This document shows positions 35,268-42,507 of a stretch of 50,735 nt of DNA, piece after piece. Numbering within the stretch: the first letter of the stretch is position 1; each line of letters opens with the position of its first letter. Both the position numbers and the translations under genes were made by a program. The notes under the pieces were generated by a model. That model worked only from the letters and a program-made list of their open reading frames with translations. It was not told where the DNA came from and ran no database searches. Source of the DNA: Gammaproteobacteria bacterium CG11_big_fil_rev_8_21_14_0_20_46_22 (GTDB lineage: Bacteria; Pseudomonadota; Gammaproteobacteria; UBA12402); contig PCWT01000010.1 of assembly GCA_002796245.1 (NCBI GenBank), positions 14,410 to 65,144 on the forward strand. Direction: 5' to 3'.

Positions 35268-35382
35268 AAGTCGGTCAGAAATCGCTACAAAAGGGCTATT
35301 CTGCATGAGAATAAGCCGTTGGGCAACGAAAACAGATGAGAATCGATGTGGGTGGTTAGGCAGCACGTGTTCGGGTTTTCTT

Positions 35383-35415
35383 AGTAAGAAAGCCTTAAGC
35401 ATTCTCCTGTAGTTT
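35383..35415 (+). promoter_or_regulatory. Degenerate PmrA-box-like promoter of the 501-residue gene
   Basis: AGTAAG (35383-35388), AAAGC, CTTAAG (35394-35399), ten bases, TAGTTT (35410-35415). The second half-site is perfect; the first matches four of six. Box-to-minus-10 and minus-10-to-start distances (10 and 29 bp) equal those of the three better examples. Confidence 0.3.
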
Positions 35416-35444
35416 ATTCGAAAAATAGTCGTGTGAGTGTGAAT

Positions 35445-36950
35445 ATGTCTCAAGGTGCTCAAGCGCTTTTATCGTCTGTAAAAGCGGCACTGCTTCCTTC
35501 TCTTTCAGGGTGGGAGTACAAGAGAGCAGAGGTTTTCTTTAGCCTGTGTGATCAATTAGCTCAGCGTTCCCAGCGATTTGCTGAATTTGTGGTTACATTA
35601 TTAGAGCGTAAGCCAGCCATTGATAACGACAATCTGCATCGGTACTTCTTAAATCGATTTGGCCGGGTTTGGCGGACTCCTTGGCTCGACATCCTGGCAG
35701 AAAAACCAGAGTTTAGACCGCTGTTTTTGAGCTGGCTTCAACAAGCAATGGCGAAGGCTTACTATCGGTCTCGACTAAGAGAAAATACGCATTTGGCACT
35801 CGGCTTGGAGACTTTTTTGGGGCGATTAGACGATTACAATGCACGTCGCTCGCTAGTTGAGTGTGCGGCTCATTACCCCCTAGATGTGAGCAGGCTTGAA
35901 CAACTTAATCGGCGTATCGGGTTGGCGTCATTCGAACCTCAGCGCCCAATCGTTGCGAGTGTCCACCCTTGCGAGACAACACCTGACTTTAGCGAAGTAC
36001 CTGCTGCAGCTTTGCCTTTTTTAGAGTACAACAAAACACCTTTGCCTGGTTCAGCACAGGATTGTGTTCATGCACTTCTGCCAACTAACAGCACGGAGGC
36101 GACAGCTTTAGCGAGGCACGTGAGTTTGAGCTTATACTCTCCTGGCGCAAACAAAAACCCTGTGTTATTTGAGAAGCATCGCGAGGCCTGTAAGCGGGTG
36201 GTTGAACGACTTTATACGCGGGTGTTGAATGATCCAATCTGTTCAAAAAGTGGTGCGCCCTTCAATGAGGGGCGCATCATATTTGAATCTGCACGGTGTT
36301 TAGGTCTTGAAGAGTCTCGGGATATTGACCTGAACAGTGTTCGCTACTGTGGTGCTTTGCTTGGTGGTGTGGTGACTGATGCAGCTGATTATACTGAGGC
36401 TGAGCCTGCTCGCCCCATGACTGCTCAAGAGCGGCTGATGCTCACTAGCACCTGTGATGCGCCACCGAGTTATTTTGCTCGACTTTCAGGCGCCGGCTTA
36501 TTGTTTGGCTCATCTTTCGCGAAAGAAGCGCTTTCATCGAGTTTGGCGGCCGGATTTAAGCAGGCTTCTTTCCCCAAAGCTCTTGAGATACTCATCGTCG
36601 GTCTCCTTGATCTTGCTGTTAGCCTTATTTTTTTTCAACAAATGCGTTTAAGCCAATATTTTCTCAGTCTATGTGTGAACCTACTCTTTACGTACGTTCT
36701 TTCCTCTCCGGCGCAGAGCAAAATGATGCATTCGGCTCGTGCTGTCAGTCATGCTGCGATTACCTTATATTCTGCCTACGCCGATTTTCTAGCTTTTTCT
36801 GCTGCTTTTCTAGGTGCCTTGCTGGGGCGGGCTATAGGGCCCGCGGTGGCACAAGGTGTAATCACTGTATTTAATAGGATGATAGCGCCACCGGTGGTTC
36901 TTATGGCCCAACCCCCGCAACCACCCCTAGTTGGAAGTCACAACGGTTAG
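35445..36950 (+). CDS. Unknown protein with C-terminal membrane segments, candidate effector
   Basis: Predicted 501 residues from ATG at 35445; an in-frame GTG at 35433 has no better ribosome-binding site. The first about 370 residues are soluble and helical, with no recognised domain. Residues about 380-480 hold two to four hydrophobic helices (LEILIVGLLDLAVSLIFF, YFLSLCVNLLFTYVL, then FLAFSAAFLGALLGRAIG), and a Pro-rich end follows. There is no signal peptide. It is inserted between mltD and gloB, neighbours that are close in E. coli, so it looks like a lineage-specific addition. Soluble N-terminus plus C-terminal hairpin is a common layout in intracellular-pathogen effectors that target host membranes; here that is inference. 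Confidence 0.55.
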   Translation: MSQGAQALLSSVKAALLPSLSGWEYKRAEVFFSLCDQLAQRSQRFAEFVVTLLERKPAIDNDNLHRYFLNRFGRVWRTPWLDILAEKPEFRPLFLSWLQQAMAKAYYRSRLRENTHLALGLETFLGRLDDYNARRSLVECAAHYPLDVSRLEQLNRRIGLASFEPQRPIVASVHPCETTPDFSEVPAAALPFLEYNKTPLPGSAQDCVHALLPTNSTEATALARHVSLSLYSPGANKNPVLFEKHREACKRVVERLYTRVLNDPICSKSGAPFNEGRIIFESARCLGLEESRDIDLNSVRYCGALLGGVVTDAADYTEAEPARPMTAQERLMLTSTCDAPPSYFARLSGAGLLFGSSFAKEALSSSLAAGFKQASFPKALEILIVGLLDLAVSLIFFQQMRLSQYFLSLCVNLLFTYVLSSPAQSKMMHSARAVSHAAITLYSAYADFLAFSAAFLGALLGRAIGPAVAQGVITVFNRMIAPPVVLMAQPPQPPLVGSHNG

Positions 36951-36959
36951 GGACGTTGC

Positions 36960-37721
36960 CTAGCTTTTGTAGTCGTTTTTCGCCGCTCGCAATGCAGTGA
37001 AAATAGCCAATGCGTCGGTAGAGCTTGCGCCGAGCTCGCAAGCCTTTTGAATGACGCTCGCCTGATCTGTGCGCAAAAAGGGGTTAATCTTTTTTTCTAG
37101 CTCGACCGTGGTGGGCAATGTCGGTAGGTCCTTTGCTCTGAGGGCTTGGCAATGGGCGATGTGCTGTTGAATGAGCTTATTCTCAGGCTCAATAAACGTC
37201 GCAAAGGCTAGATTGCTCAGCGTGTATTCATGCGTGGGGTAGAGTTGTGTGTGTTCGGGCAGCGCTTTCAAGCGATTCAGTGAAACTCGTAACTGTTCAT
37301 AACTGCCTTCAAACAATCGACCGCAGCCGGCTGAGAAGAGAGTATCACCGCAAAAAACAATCTCAGCGTTCAGATAGGCGATATGATCCAAGGTGTGGCC
37401 AGGCACTTCGATCACCTTAAACGTTTTGTTGAGAACTGAAAGGCTATCGCCTTCGAGCACGGGGTGGGTGATGCCTTTGATGTCGTGGTTATTTGGCCCA
37501 TACACGGCGATACCCGGAAAAGCGCTTTGCAAAGCCAAAATGCCACCTGTGTGATCGTTGTGATGGTGCGTGATGAGAATGGCCTGAAGACTGAGTGCAT
37601 GGAAGTCTAAAAAGTCAAACACCGGCTTGGCATCTCCGGGGTCCACGACGACGGCTTTGCCCTCTTGGGTCATCGCCCAGATATAATTGCCCTTAAACGC
37701 TTTGATCGCTTTGATATCCAT
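36960..37721 (-). CDS. gloB: Hydroxyacylglutathione hydrolase (glyoxalase II)
   Basis: Predicted 253 residues, standard length. The metallo-beta-lactamase motif THHHNDHTGG is intact, with further ligands in VPGHTLDH, FCGDTLFSAGCGR and PTHEYTLSN. It hydrolyses S-lactoylglutathione in methylglyoxal detoxification. It is divergent from the yafS-like gene, as in E. coli, with 85 bp between the starts. Its 3' end lies 9 bp from the convergent 501-residue gene. Confidence 0.95.
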   Translation of the reverse strand: MDIKAIKAFKGNYIWAMTQEGKAVVVDPGDAKPVFDFLDFHALSLQAILITHHHNDHTGGILALQSAFPGIAVYGPNNHDIKGITHPVLEGDSLSVLNKTFKVIEVPGHTLDHIAYLNAEIVFCGDTLFSAGCGRLFEGSYEQLRVSLNRLKALPEHTQLYPTHEYTLSNLAFATFIEPENKLIQQHIAHCQALRAKDLPTLPTTVELEKKINPFLRTDQASVIQKACELGASSTDALAIFTALRAAKNDYKS

Positions 37722-37806
37722 GCCCGTACCGCCCCCAAAGATTTTCTGTTCGTGGCATTGTACCGAGCTTTATGGCAAACTTCATCCAGGGCTTATAAGG
37801 GTTTGT

Positions 37807-38439
37807 ATGAAAAAGCGTGTGGTTCACATTGAAACGAATATTGCGCTGCGTTGTGCGTCGCAATTGAATGCGAGGCACGTCTTAGTTTTGGTGGATGAAT
37901 CTGATTGGCGCTTTGTTGAGACGCCGGGTTTTCAGTGTGTGTATGCAAGTACCACAAAATCCGACGGTGTACGGCCCAGTGTTTACTGCCGTTTTGATGC
38001 CTTACCGTTTGAAGCCAATGCTTTTGACTTGGTCATTTTGCCCCACGTTTTAAAAACGCAGTGCGGTTTGCGTGAATTAATGTTGTCTGTCGATCACTGC
38101 CTCAAGCCTTCAGGGCGATGTTTGTTTTTTGGGTTTAATCGATCGGAGCAGTATGAGGCGAATGCTGTGCGGCGGGCGTTGAAAGCCAAGCATTACTTGA
38201 TTCATGCTTATCGAGGCTTTGAGTTGTTGCCGTTTTTAGGCGATGCTTTGTCGAATATTCTCGATGAGGTCCTCGGGCGGTATTGCCCAGTGCTTTCAGG
38301 CGCGTATTGGCTGCTTGCCGAAAAGCGTGTGCACGGTGTGACACCACTTAAAGTTAACTTTAAAACAGTGAAGCCGCCTTTGGATGTGAAAGTCAGACCC
38401 ATGGCAGGGCGATTATTCCGAGAGCAAGATGAAAGTTGA
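37807..38439 (+). CDS. yafS: YafS-like class I methyltransferase-fold protein with degenerate SAM site
   Basis: Predicted 210 residues from ATG at 37807, which has AAGGG upstream; longer reading is unsupported. The middle [20 protein letters not shown] is a class I methyltransferase motif II/III region, and the tail resembles E. coli YafS. Motif I, normally Glu/Asp-x-Gly-x-Gly-x-Gly, reads [10 protein letters not shown] here, without the glycines. The neighbours gloB, rnhA and dnaQ match E. coli and support the assignment. Substrate is unknown. It overlaps rnhA by 11 bp. Confidence 0.75.
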   Translation: MKKRVVHIETNIALRCASQLNARHVLVLVDESDWRFVETPGFQCVYASTTKSDGVRPSVYCRFDALPFEANAFDLVILPHVLKTQCGLRELMLSVDHCLKPSGRCLFFGFNRSEQYEANAVRRALKAKHYLIHAYRGFELLPFLGDALSNILDEVLGRYCPVLSGAYWLLAEKRVHGVTPLKVNFKTVKPPLDVKVRPMAGRLFREQDES

Positions 38440-38863
38440 GATTTTCACAGACGGTGCGTGTCGCGGTAATCCCGGGCCGGGTGGTTTTGGGGCCTTGTTG
38501 CGTTTTGGTGATCACGAAAAACGGTTAAAAGGCTATGAAGCGGATACTACGAATAATCGTATGGAGCTCATGGCCGCAATTGCGGCACTTGAAGCCTTGA
38601 CCCGACCGTGTGAAATTGATTTAACGACAGATTCACAGTACGTGCGACAAGGCATTACCGAATGGATTGTGCAGTGGAAGGCGCGAGGTTGGAAAACGGC
38701 GGCGAAAAAACCGGTGAAAAATGCCGATTTATGGCAGCGTTTGGATGCCTTGGCCAGTCAGCATGCGATCGTGTGGCACTGGGTAAAAGGGCACAGCGGC
38801 CATGCTGAAAACGAACTGGTGGATCAGCTAGCCAATGAAGCAATTGATGAGGCAATGAGATGA
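38429..38863 (+). CDS. rnhA: Ribonuclease HI
   Basis: Predicted 144 residues. Degrades RNA in RNA-DNA hybrids. All catalytic positions are visible: Asp in [15 protein letters not shown], Glu in [10 protein letters not shown], Asp in TTDSQYV, and Asp in [18 protein letters not shown] sits before the start, inside the preceding gene. The stop overlaps the dnaQ start by 4 bp, whereas in E. coli the two genes are divergent. Confidence 0.97.
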   Translation: MKVEIFTDGACRGNPGPGGFGALLRFGDHEKRLKGYEADTTNNRMELMAAIAALEALTRPCEIDLTTDSQYVRQGITEWIVQWKARGWKTAAKKPVKNADLWQRLDALASQHAIVWHWVKGHSGHAENELVDQLANEAIDEAMR

Positions 38864-39564
38864 CGCGACAAATCATTTTGGATACGGAAACCACGGGCTT
38901 AAGTTTTAAAGAGGGCCACCGAGTGATTGAGATCGGTGGCATTGAAATGATTAACCGCCGTTTAACGAATAATCATTTTCATTACTACATCAACCCTGAG
39001 CGCGAAGTCGAAGCCGAAGCGTTGGCAGTGCATGGAATCACGAACGAGTTTTTGCAAGACAAGCCTGTCTTTTCCGATGTGGCTAAAGCGTTTTTTGATT
39101 TTGTCGATGGTGCGGAATTGGTGATACATAACGCGCCGTTTGACGTCGGCTTTTTAGACTTTGAGCTTGGCCGTGTTTCAAGGCAATACCCTAAACTTGC
39201 GCAGTGCTGTACGATTTTCGATACTTTAGTCTTGGCGCGTCAGCAGCATCCGGGGCAGCGTAATAGTTTGGATGCCTTGTGTAAGCGATACGGTGTGGAT
39301 AACACGGATCGTGAACTTCATGGTGCTTTGCTGGATGCTAAAATTTTAGCGCAAGTGTATTTGGCGATGACCGGTGGTCAAGTTGCTTTGTTTACTGATG
39401 GTCATAAACAGTCTCAAGGTGGTGAAAGTGCTGCAACCACCCAGCAACAAAGAACGGTCGGTGAGCTTGCTGTGGTGAATGCTACTGCGCAGGAACTTGA
39501 TGAGCATGAAGCGTATTTGAAACGTTTGGAAAAAAATGGCGCCGATTTGAGCTTGTGGCATTAA
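38860..39564 (+). CDS. dnaQ: DNA polymerase III epsilon subunit (proofreading 3'-5' exonuclease)
   Basis: Predicted 234 residues. DEDDh exonuclease motifs: ILDTETTG (Exo I), [13 protein letters not shown] (Exo II), and [14 protein letters not shown] (Exo III, with the His). The C-terminal extension with Gln/Glu-rich residues would bind the alpha subunit. It overlaps rnhA by 4 bp and is followed after 3 bp by the membrane glycosyltransferase-like gene, so all four are likely one transcript. Confidence 0.96.
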   Translation: MTRQIILDTETTGLSFKEGHRVIEIGGIEMINRRLTNNHFHYYINPEREVEAEALAVHGITNEFLQDKPVFSDVAKAFFDFVDGAELVIHNAPFDVGFLDFELGRVSRQYPKLAQCCTIFDTLVLARQQHPGQRNSLDALCKRYGVDNTDRELHGALLDAKILAQVYLAMTGGQVALFTDGHKQSQGGESAATTQQQRTVGELAVVNATAQELDEHEAYLKRLEKNGADLSLWH

Positions 39565-39567
39565 TCC

Positions 39568-41244
39568 ATGCGGGCTTTCTCTGTCGTTAAAAAACTCAGT
39601 CTCGCATTTCTTGCTTATCTTTTTTTAGCATTTATTTTAAGTGCTCATCTTTGGGCGCATCCCACTCAGCAATACTTTGGTTCAGGCAAAGACCCTTTGC
39701 TGTTTATTTGGATGCTGCAATGGTCGAGCTATGCTTTTGCACATCATCTCAATCCTTTCTTTTGCCCTTTTTTGTGGTGGCCCAAGGGCGTGCATTTATT
39801 AATGACTACCAATGTGCCACTGCTAGGCCTGTTGGCGCTACCGTTGACCCATATGGTTTCGGCGGTTCTGAGTTATAATATTCTGATGGTGCTCGGCCTG
39901 GCGGTTTCTGCCTCGAGTGCATTTTTATTAAACCTTGAGCTTTCGGGTCGAGCTTGGCCTTCATGGTTTGGGGGTTTGCTCTTTGGTTTCTCGCCTTTTG
40001 CGTATGTGCACTTGGCTAATGGCCATCTTAACTGGGTCACATTGTTTTTGCCGCCTTTGTTGTTATGGTTGTTGATGCGTGATTACCGAGGTCTTATTGG
40101 GCGAGTTGCTGCGGTGATTTCGGGTGTGTTCATTGTTACTTTAGCTTTTTTGGTCAGCAAGGAATTGGTGGTTTTAAGCTTCATTGTCTTGTTTTTTCTG
40201 GGCTTGTTCTCGCCACTTTTCTTGGAAAATAGGGTGGCTTACTGGAAAACTGTCGTGACGACTGCGTGGATCACTTTCTTCAGTGCGCTTGTCCTTTCGC
40301 CTTTTGTGCTGTCGTATGTTTTTTTTAAAATGTATTATTTTCATGCGCCTGTCTCTTTTTCTTTGGATTTGGCTAATCTTCTGATTCCAACGACAATGAC
40401 GGCGCTTGGGCATGGCTTTATGCCTGCGATTCACCAGATGTTTACCTCTGTGATTAGTGAAAACGCGGGCTATATGGGCTTGCCATTATTGGTGCTTGCA
40501 TTGCTCGCGCTGATTGAGTCACCGACTCGCCAGAATAAGCTTGCTTGGGTCATGTTAATAGTCTGTGTTTTTCTCGCCTTTGGCCCGCGTTTGCATATTT
40601 TTGGGTTGCGTATTACTTATATGCCTTGGGCGATAATGTATAAAATGCCTTTTTTGATGTATCTTGCGCCGGCACGGTTTATGATTTTCGCCTTTTTGGC
40701 GCTATCCACGTTATTAACCGCCTTTTTCTCATTGCCTTCGTTCTCTTTTCTCTTTCGTGTGGTGATGCTTGTTTTGGTGATCATGTGTTTATGGCCCAAT
40801 CCGCAGGCTATTTGGATGACCAAGCCTAAACGCTATCCCTTGCTTTTGCCGAGCGCGGTGTCGCAGCGGCTGGATTCGTCTGACAATTTTTTAGTGCTCG
40901 ATGAAGACAGTACTTTGTTAGGCCATATGATGCTGTGGCGGCTTCAGCCTGGCCAGCACTTTAAATTGCTCAATGGCTATTTAGGACCCGGTGCTATTTC
41001 TTCCCCTGAGGGTGTTTTCTTTTCTTACCCTGAGTATCCCTTGAAAGTAAAAGGGGCATCATTTAGCCGTTATTTGAAGCATCATCATGCGGTTATTCTG
41101 TGTGATTCACGTGACCTGGATTTGTTTAAATCATTGCTAAGTACGGTGCCATACCGTGTTGTCTATGCTAACCATATTGCTTGGATTTACCTAGGGCGTG
41201 TCCCTAAACTCATCGCTGGGCTACAAAACAAGCCAAATCGGTAA
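39568..41244 (+). CDS. Polytopic membrane protein, GT-C glycosyltransferase-like
   Basis: Predicted 558 residues with about 10-12 hydrophobic helices. An early non-cytoplasmic loop carries an acidic residue in GSGKDPLLFIWMLQW after the first helix, the position of the catalytic Asp in GT-C enzymes that use polyprenyl-phosphate sugars. The C-terminal about 150 residues are soluble. Identity beyond GT-C-like is unknown. The last about 18 codons, starting at L-G-R-V-P-K, lie within the left arm and body of a MITE-like inverted repeat, so the native C-terminus was probably replaced. It lies 3 bp after dnaQ. Confidence 0.65.
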   Translation: MRAFSVVKKLSLAFLAYLFLAFILSAHLWAHPTQQYFGSGKDPLLFIWMLQWSSYAFAHHLNPFFCPFLWWPKGVHLLMTTNVPLLGLLALPLTHMVSAVLSYNILMVLGLAVSASSAFLLNLELSGRAWPSWFGGLLFGFSPFAYVHLANGHLNWVTLFLPPLLLWLLMRDYRGLIGRVAAVISGVFIVTLAFLVSKELVVLSFIVLFFLGLFSPLFLENRVAYWKTVVTTAWITFFSALVLSPFVLSYVFFKMYYFHAPVSFSLDLANLLIPTTMTALGHGFMPAIHQMFTSVISENAGYMGLPLLVLALLALIESPTRQNKLAWVMLIVCVFLAFGPRLHIFGLRITYMPWAIMYKMPFLMYLAPARFMIFAFLALSTLLTAFFSLPSFSFLFRVVMLVLVIMCLWPNPQAIWMTKPKRYPLLLPSAVSQRLDSSDNFLVLDEDSTLLGHMMLWRLQPGQHFKLLNGYLGPGAISSPEGVFFSYPEYPLKVKGASFSRYLKHHHAVILCDSRDLDLFKSLLSTVPYRVVYANHIAWIYLGRVPKLIAGLQNKPNR

Positions 41245-41357
41245 GAATAGAGGAAGCTTTTCGTTAAATATGTCCAATATTCGCCTCAAACCTTCCTCTA
41301 TTTTTCCTCGATTATCTTGTTTTTCGCACCTACCGAGAGTTCAGGGACACGCCCTAG
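41191..41357. mobile_element. MITE-like element with 21-bp terminal inverted repeats
   Basis: The left arm 41191-41211 (CTAGGGCGTGTCCCTAAAC plus TC) matches the complement of 41337-41357 with one mismatch. The 167-bp interval contains no gene of its own. Each end begins with CTAG, which may be a target duplication or part of the repeat; IS5-type elements favour CTAG/YTAR targets. It spans the 3' end of the membrane-protein gene and stops 1 bp short of the convergent UDG-like gene. A transposase source is not in the window. Confidence 0.65.
41246..41305. terminator. Possible bidirectional terminator inside the MITE-like element
   Basis: AATAGAGGAAG (41246-41256) and CTTCCTCTATT (41292-41302) form a perfect 11-bp stem with a 35-base loop, followed by Ts. 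It is placed between two convergent genes. The long loop makes efficiency uncertain. Confidence 0.4.
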
Positions 41358-41358
41358 A

Positions 41359-42072
41359 TTAAGCGTCTAAGAGTTTAAAAGGCCTAAAAAAAGCTTGAGC
41401 TTCACTGTTGTGAATGAAGCTAATATTGTACGGGTGTTCAAAGCGGTGTGTTTTGAATTGTGTCTGCTCATTAAACGCAGCTGCTTGTTCTGCAATTTTT
41501 CCGAGCAGAATCAATTCGGGTTGTTGTGGTTTAAGTGATCCAAAAATGCATTGCATAAATCGCTGCCAGTGGCGAGCTTCTTGAGTTTTTGGTCTATCAG
41601 ATAAGACCAGGCTCGCGTTCAATAATAAAAAGCCATCATTTAAGAGTTGATTAAAAAGCTCTGCCAGCGTTTGTATGAGTGAGGATTTGTCGATCCTGGC
41701 AATAGCAGCTTGACTGGTGTCATCGGGGCTTAAATACTGGTGTGCAATGAGCAGCATTTTGATCAAGTTGCGCAAAGAGGTTGCGCGATTCACCGGTTTG
41801 CTTAGTCCGGATTCACTCCATAAGGTGTCGACAGCATTGTCCCAAAAAGCATAGCCATTGGCTGATTGTGCTCTCGGATAAGGTGACTCACCCAGTAGTA
41901 TGTAGCGAACGTTGGGTTTTGGTAATGAAAATGCTTTGAAGAGGTTGTTTTGCCCGGGCAGCCATTCGTTTGAAGATGCCAAGTGTTTTAAGTAAGCGGG
42001 ATCTAGGGTGCGCATGGCATCGTGTAGGCTGCTGTGCCAGCTTTTGTCGACTTCGTCTAAGAAAATATTCAT
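41359..42072 (-). CDS. Uracil-DNA glycosylase-fold protein with altered catalytic motif
   Basis: Predicted 237 residues. The UDG superfamily order is visible: VRYILLGESPYPRAQSANGYAF (motif A near 56-76), FLLLNASLVL (149-157), and HPYNISF (213-219). In canonical Ung motif A is GQDPYH; here it is GESPYP, so the water-activating Asp is Ser and the Tyr is followed by Pro. In motif B HPSP is replaced by HPYN. It may be a divergent glycosylase with other chemistry or a binding protein. It is unlikely to be the main Ung. It is divergent from the Trm112-like gene. Confidence 0.65.
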   Translation of the reverse strand: MNIFLDEVDKSWHSSLHDAMRTLDPAYLKHLASSNEWLPGQNNLFKAFSLPKPNVRYILLGESPYPRAQSANGYAFWDNAVDTLWSESGLSKPVNRATSLRNLIKMLLIAHQYLSPDDTSQAAIARIDKSSLIQTLAELFNQLLNDGFLLLNASLVLSDRPKTQEARHWQRFMQCIFGSLKPQQPELILLGKIAEQAAAFNEQTQFKTHRFEHPYNISFIHNSEAQAFFRPFKLLDA

Positions 42073-42155
42073 GCAGGTATTGTTGTTGATCGGCTATCGC
42101 GGGTCAAGTACACTCTAAGCCTCATGATTTTTGTGATGCCGTGAGGAGGCTTGAT

Positions 42156-42320
42156 ATGGATAAAGCATTGTTGAATACCTTGGTTTGCCCTGTTTGCATT
42201 CAGCCTTTGGAGTATGATGAGTCCCGCCAGACCTTAAATTGCGCTCGTGATAAGCTGGCTTACCCTATACGCGATGGTGTGCCGGTGATGCTGCTGAGTG
42301 AAGCGAAGGGAGAAGTGTAG
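42156..42320 (+). CDS. Trm112/YcaR (UPF0434)-like zinc protein
   Basis: Predicted 54 residues, too short to be prominent but with a strong GAGGAGG before the ATG. CPVC at 11-14 and Cys 29 are the metal ligands, and YPIRDGVPVML followed by SEA is the family signature, as in E. coli YcaR, which also has three Cys. Trm112-type proteins activate methyltransferases; the bacterial role is unclear. The TAG stop lies within repeat B (GTAGCCTGG), so the insertion probably fixed the current C-terminus. In many relatives this gene lies beside kdsB; here it is alone. Confidence 0.88.
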   Translation: MDKALLNTLVCPVCIQPLEYDESRQTLNCARDKLAYPIRDGVPVMLLSEAKGEV

Positions 42321-42380
42321 CCTGGATTGAACGCCGAAGGCGTGATAATCCGGGGGGTTGGTTAAACCCGGGTTATCGCC
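42316..42380 (+). repeat. Palindromic repeat family B
   Basis: GTGTAGCCTGGATTGAACGC and GATAATCCGGGG arms, then AACCCGGGTTATCGCC. The first bases supply the stop codon of the preceding gene. An A copy follows 5 bp later. Confidence 0.75.
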
Positions 42381-42385
42381 AATGC

Positions 42386-42477
42386 CATTGCGAGCGAACG
42401 GATGGTGAGTGCGGCAATCTTGCTCATTAAGCCGGAGATTGCCACGTCGCTTCGCGCCTCGCAAAGACAGTTTCTAC
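42386..42477 (+). repeat. Palindromic repeat family A
   Basis: Starts CATTGCGAGCGAACGG and ends CTCGCAAAGACAGTTTCTAC. More diverged than the 22701/24581 pair. It lies downstream of the rne stop and may act as a hairpin in the rne 3' region. Confidence 0.8.
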
Positions 42478-42507
42478 ACAAGACGATTGCTATCCTGTCC
42501 TATGTGA

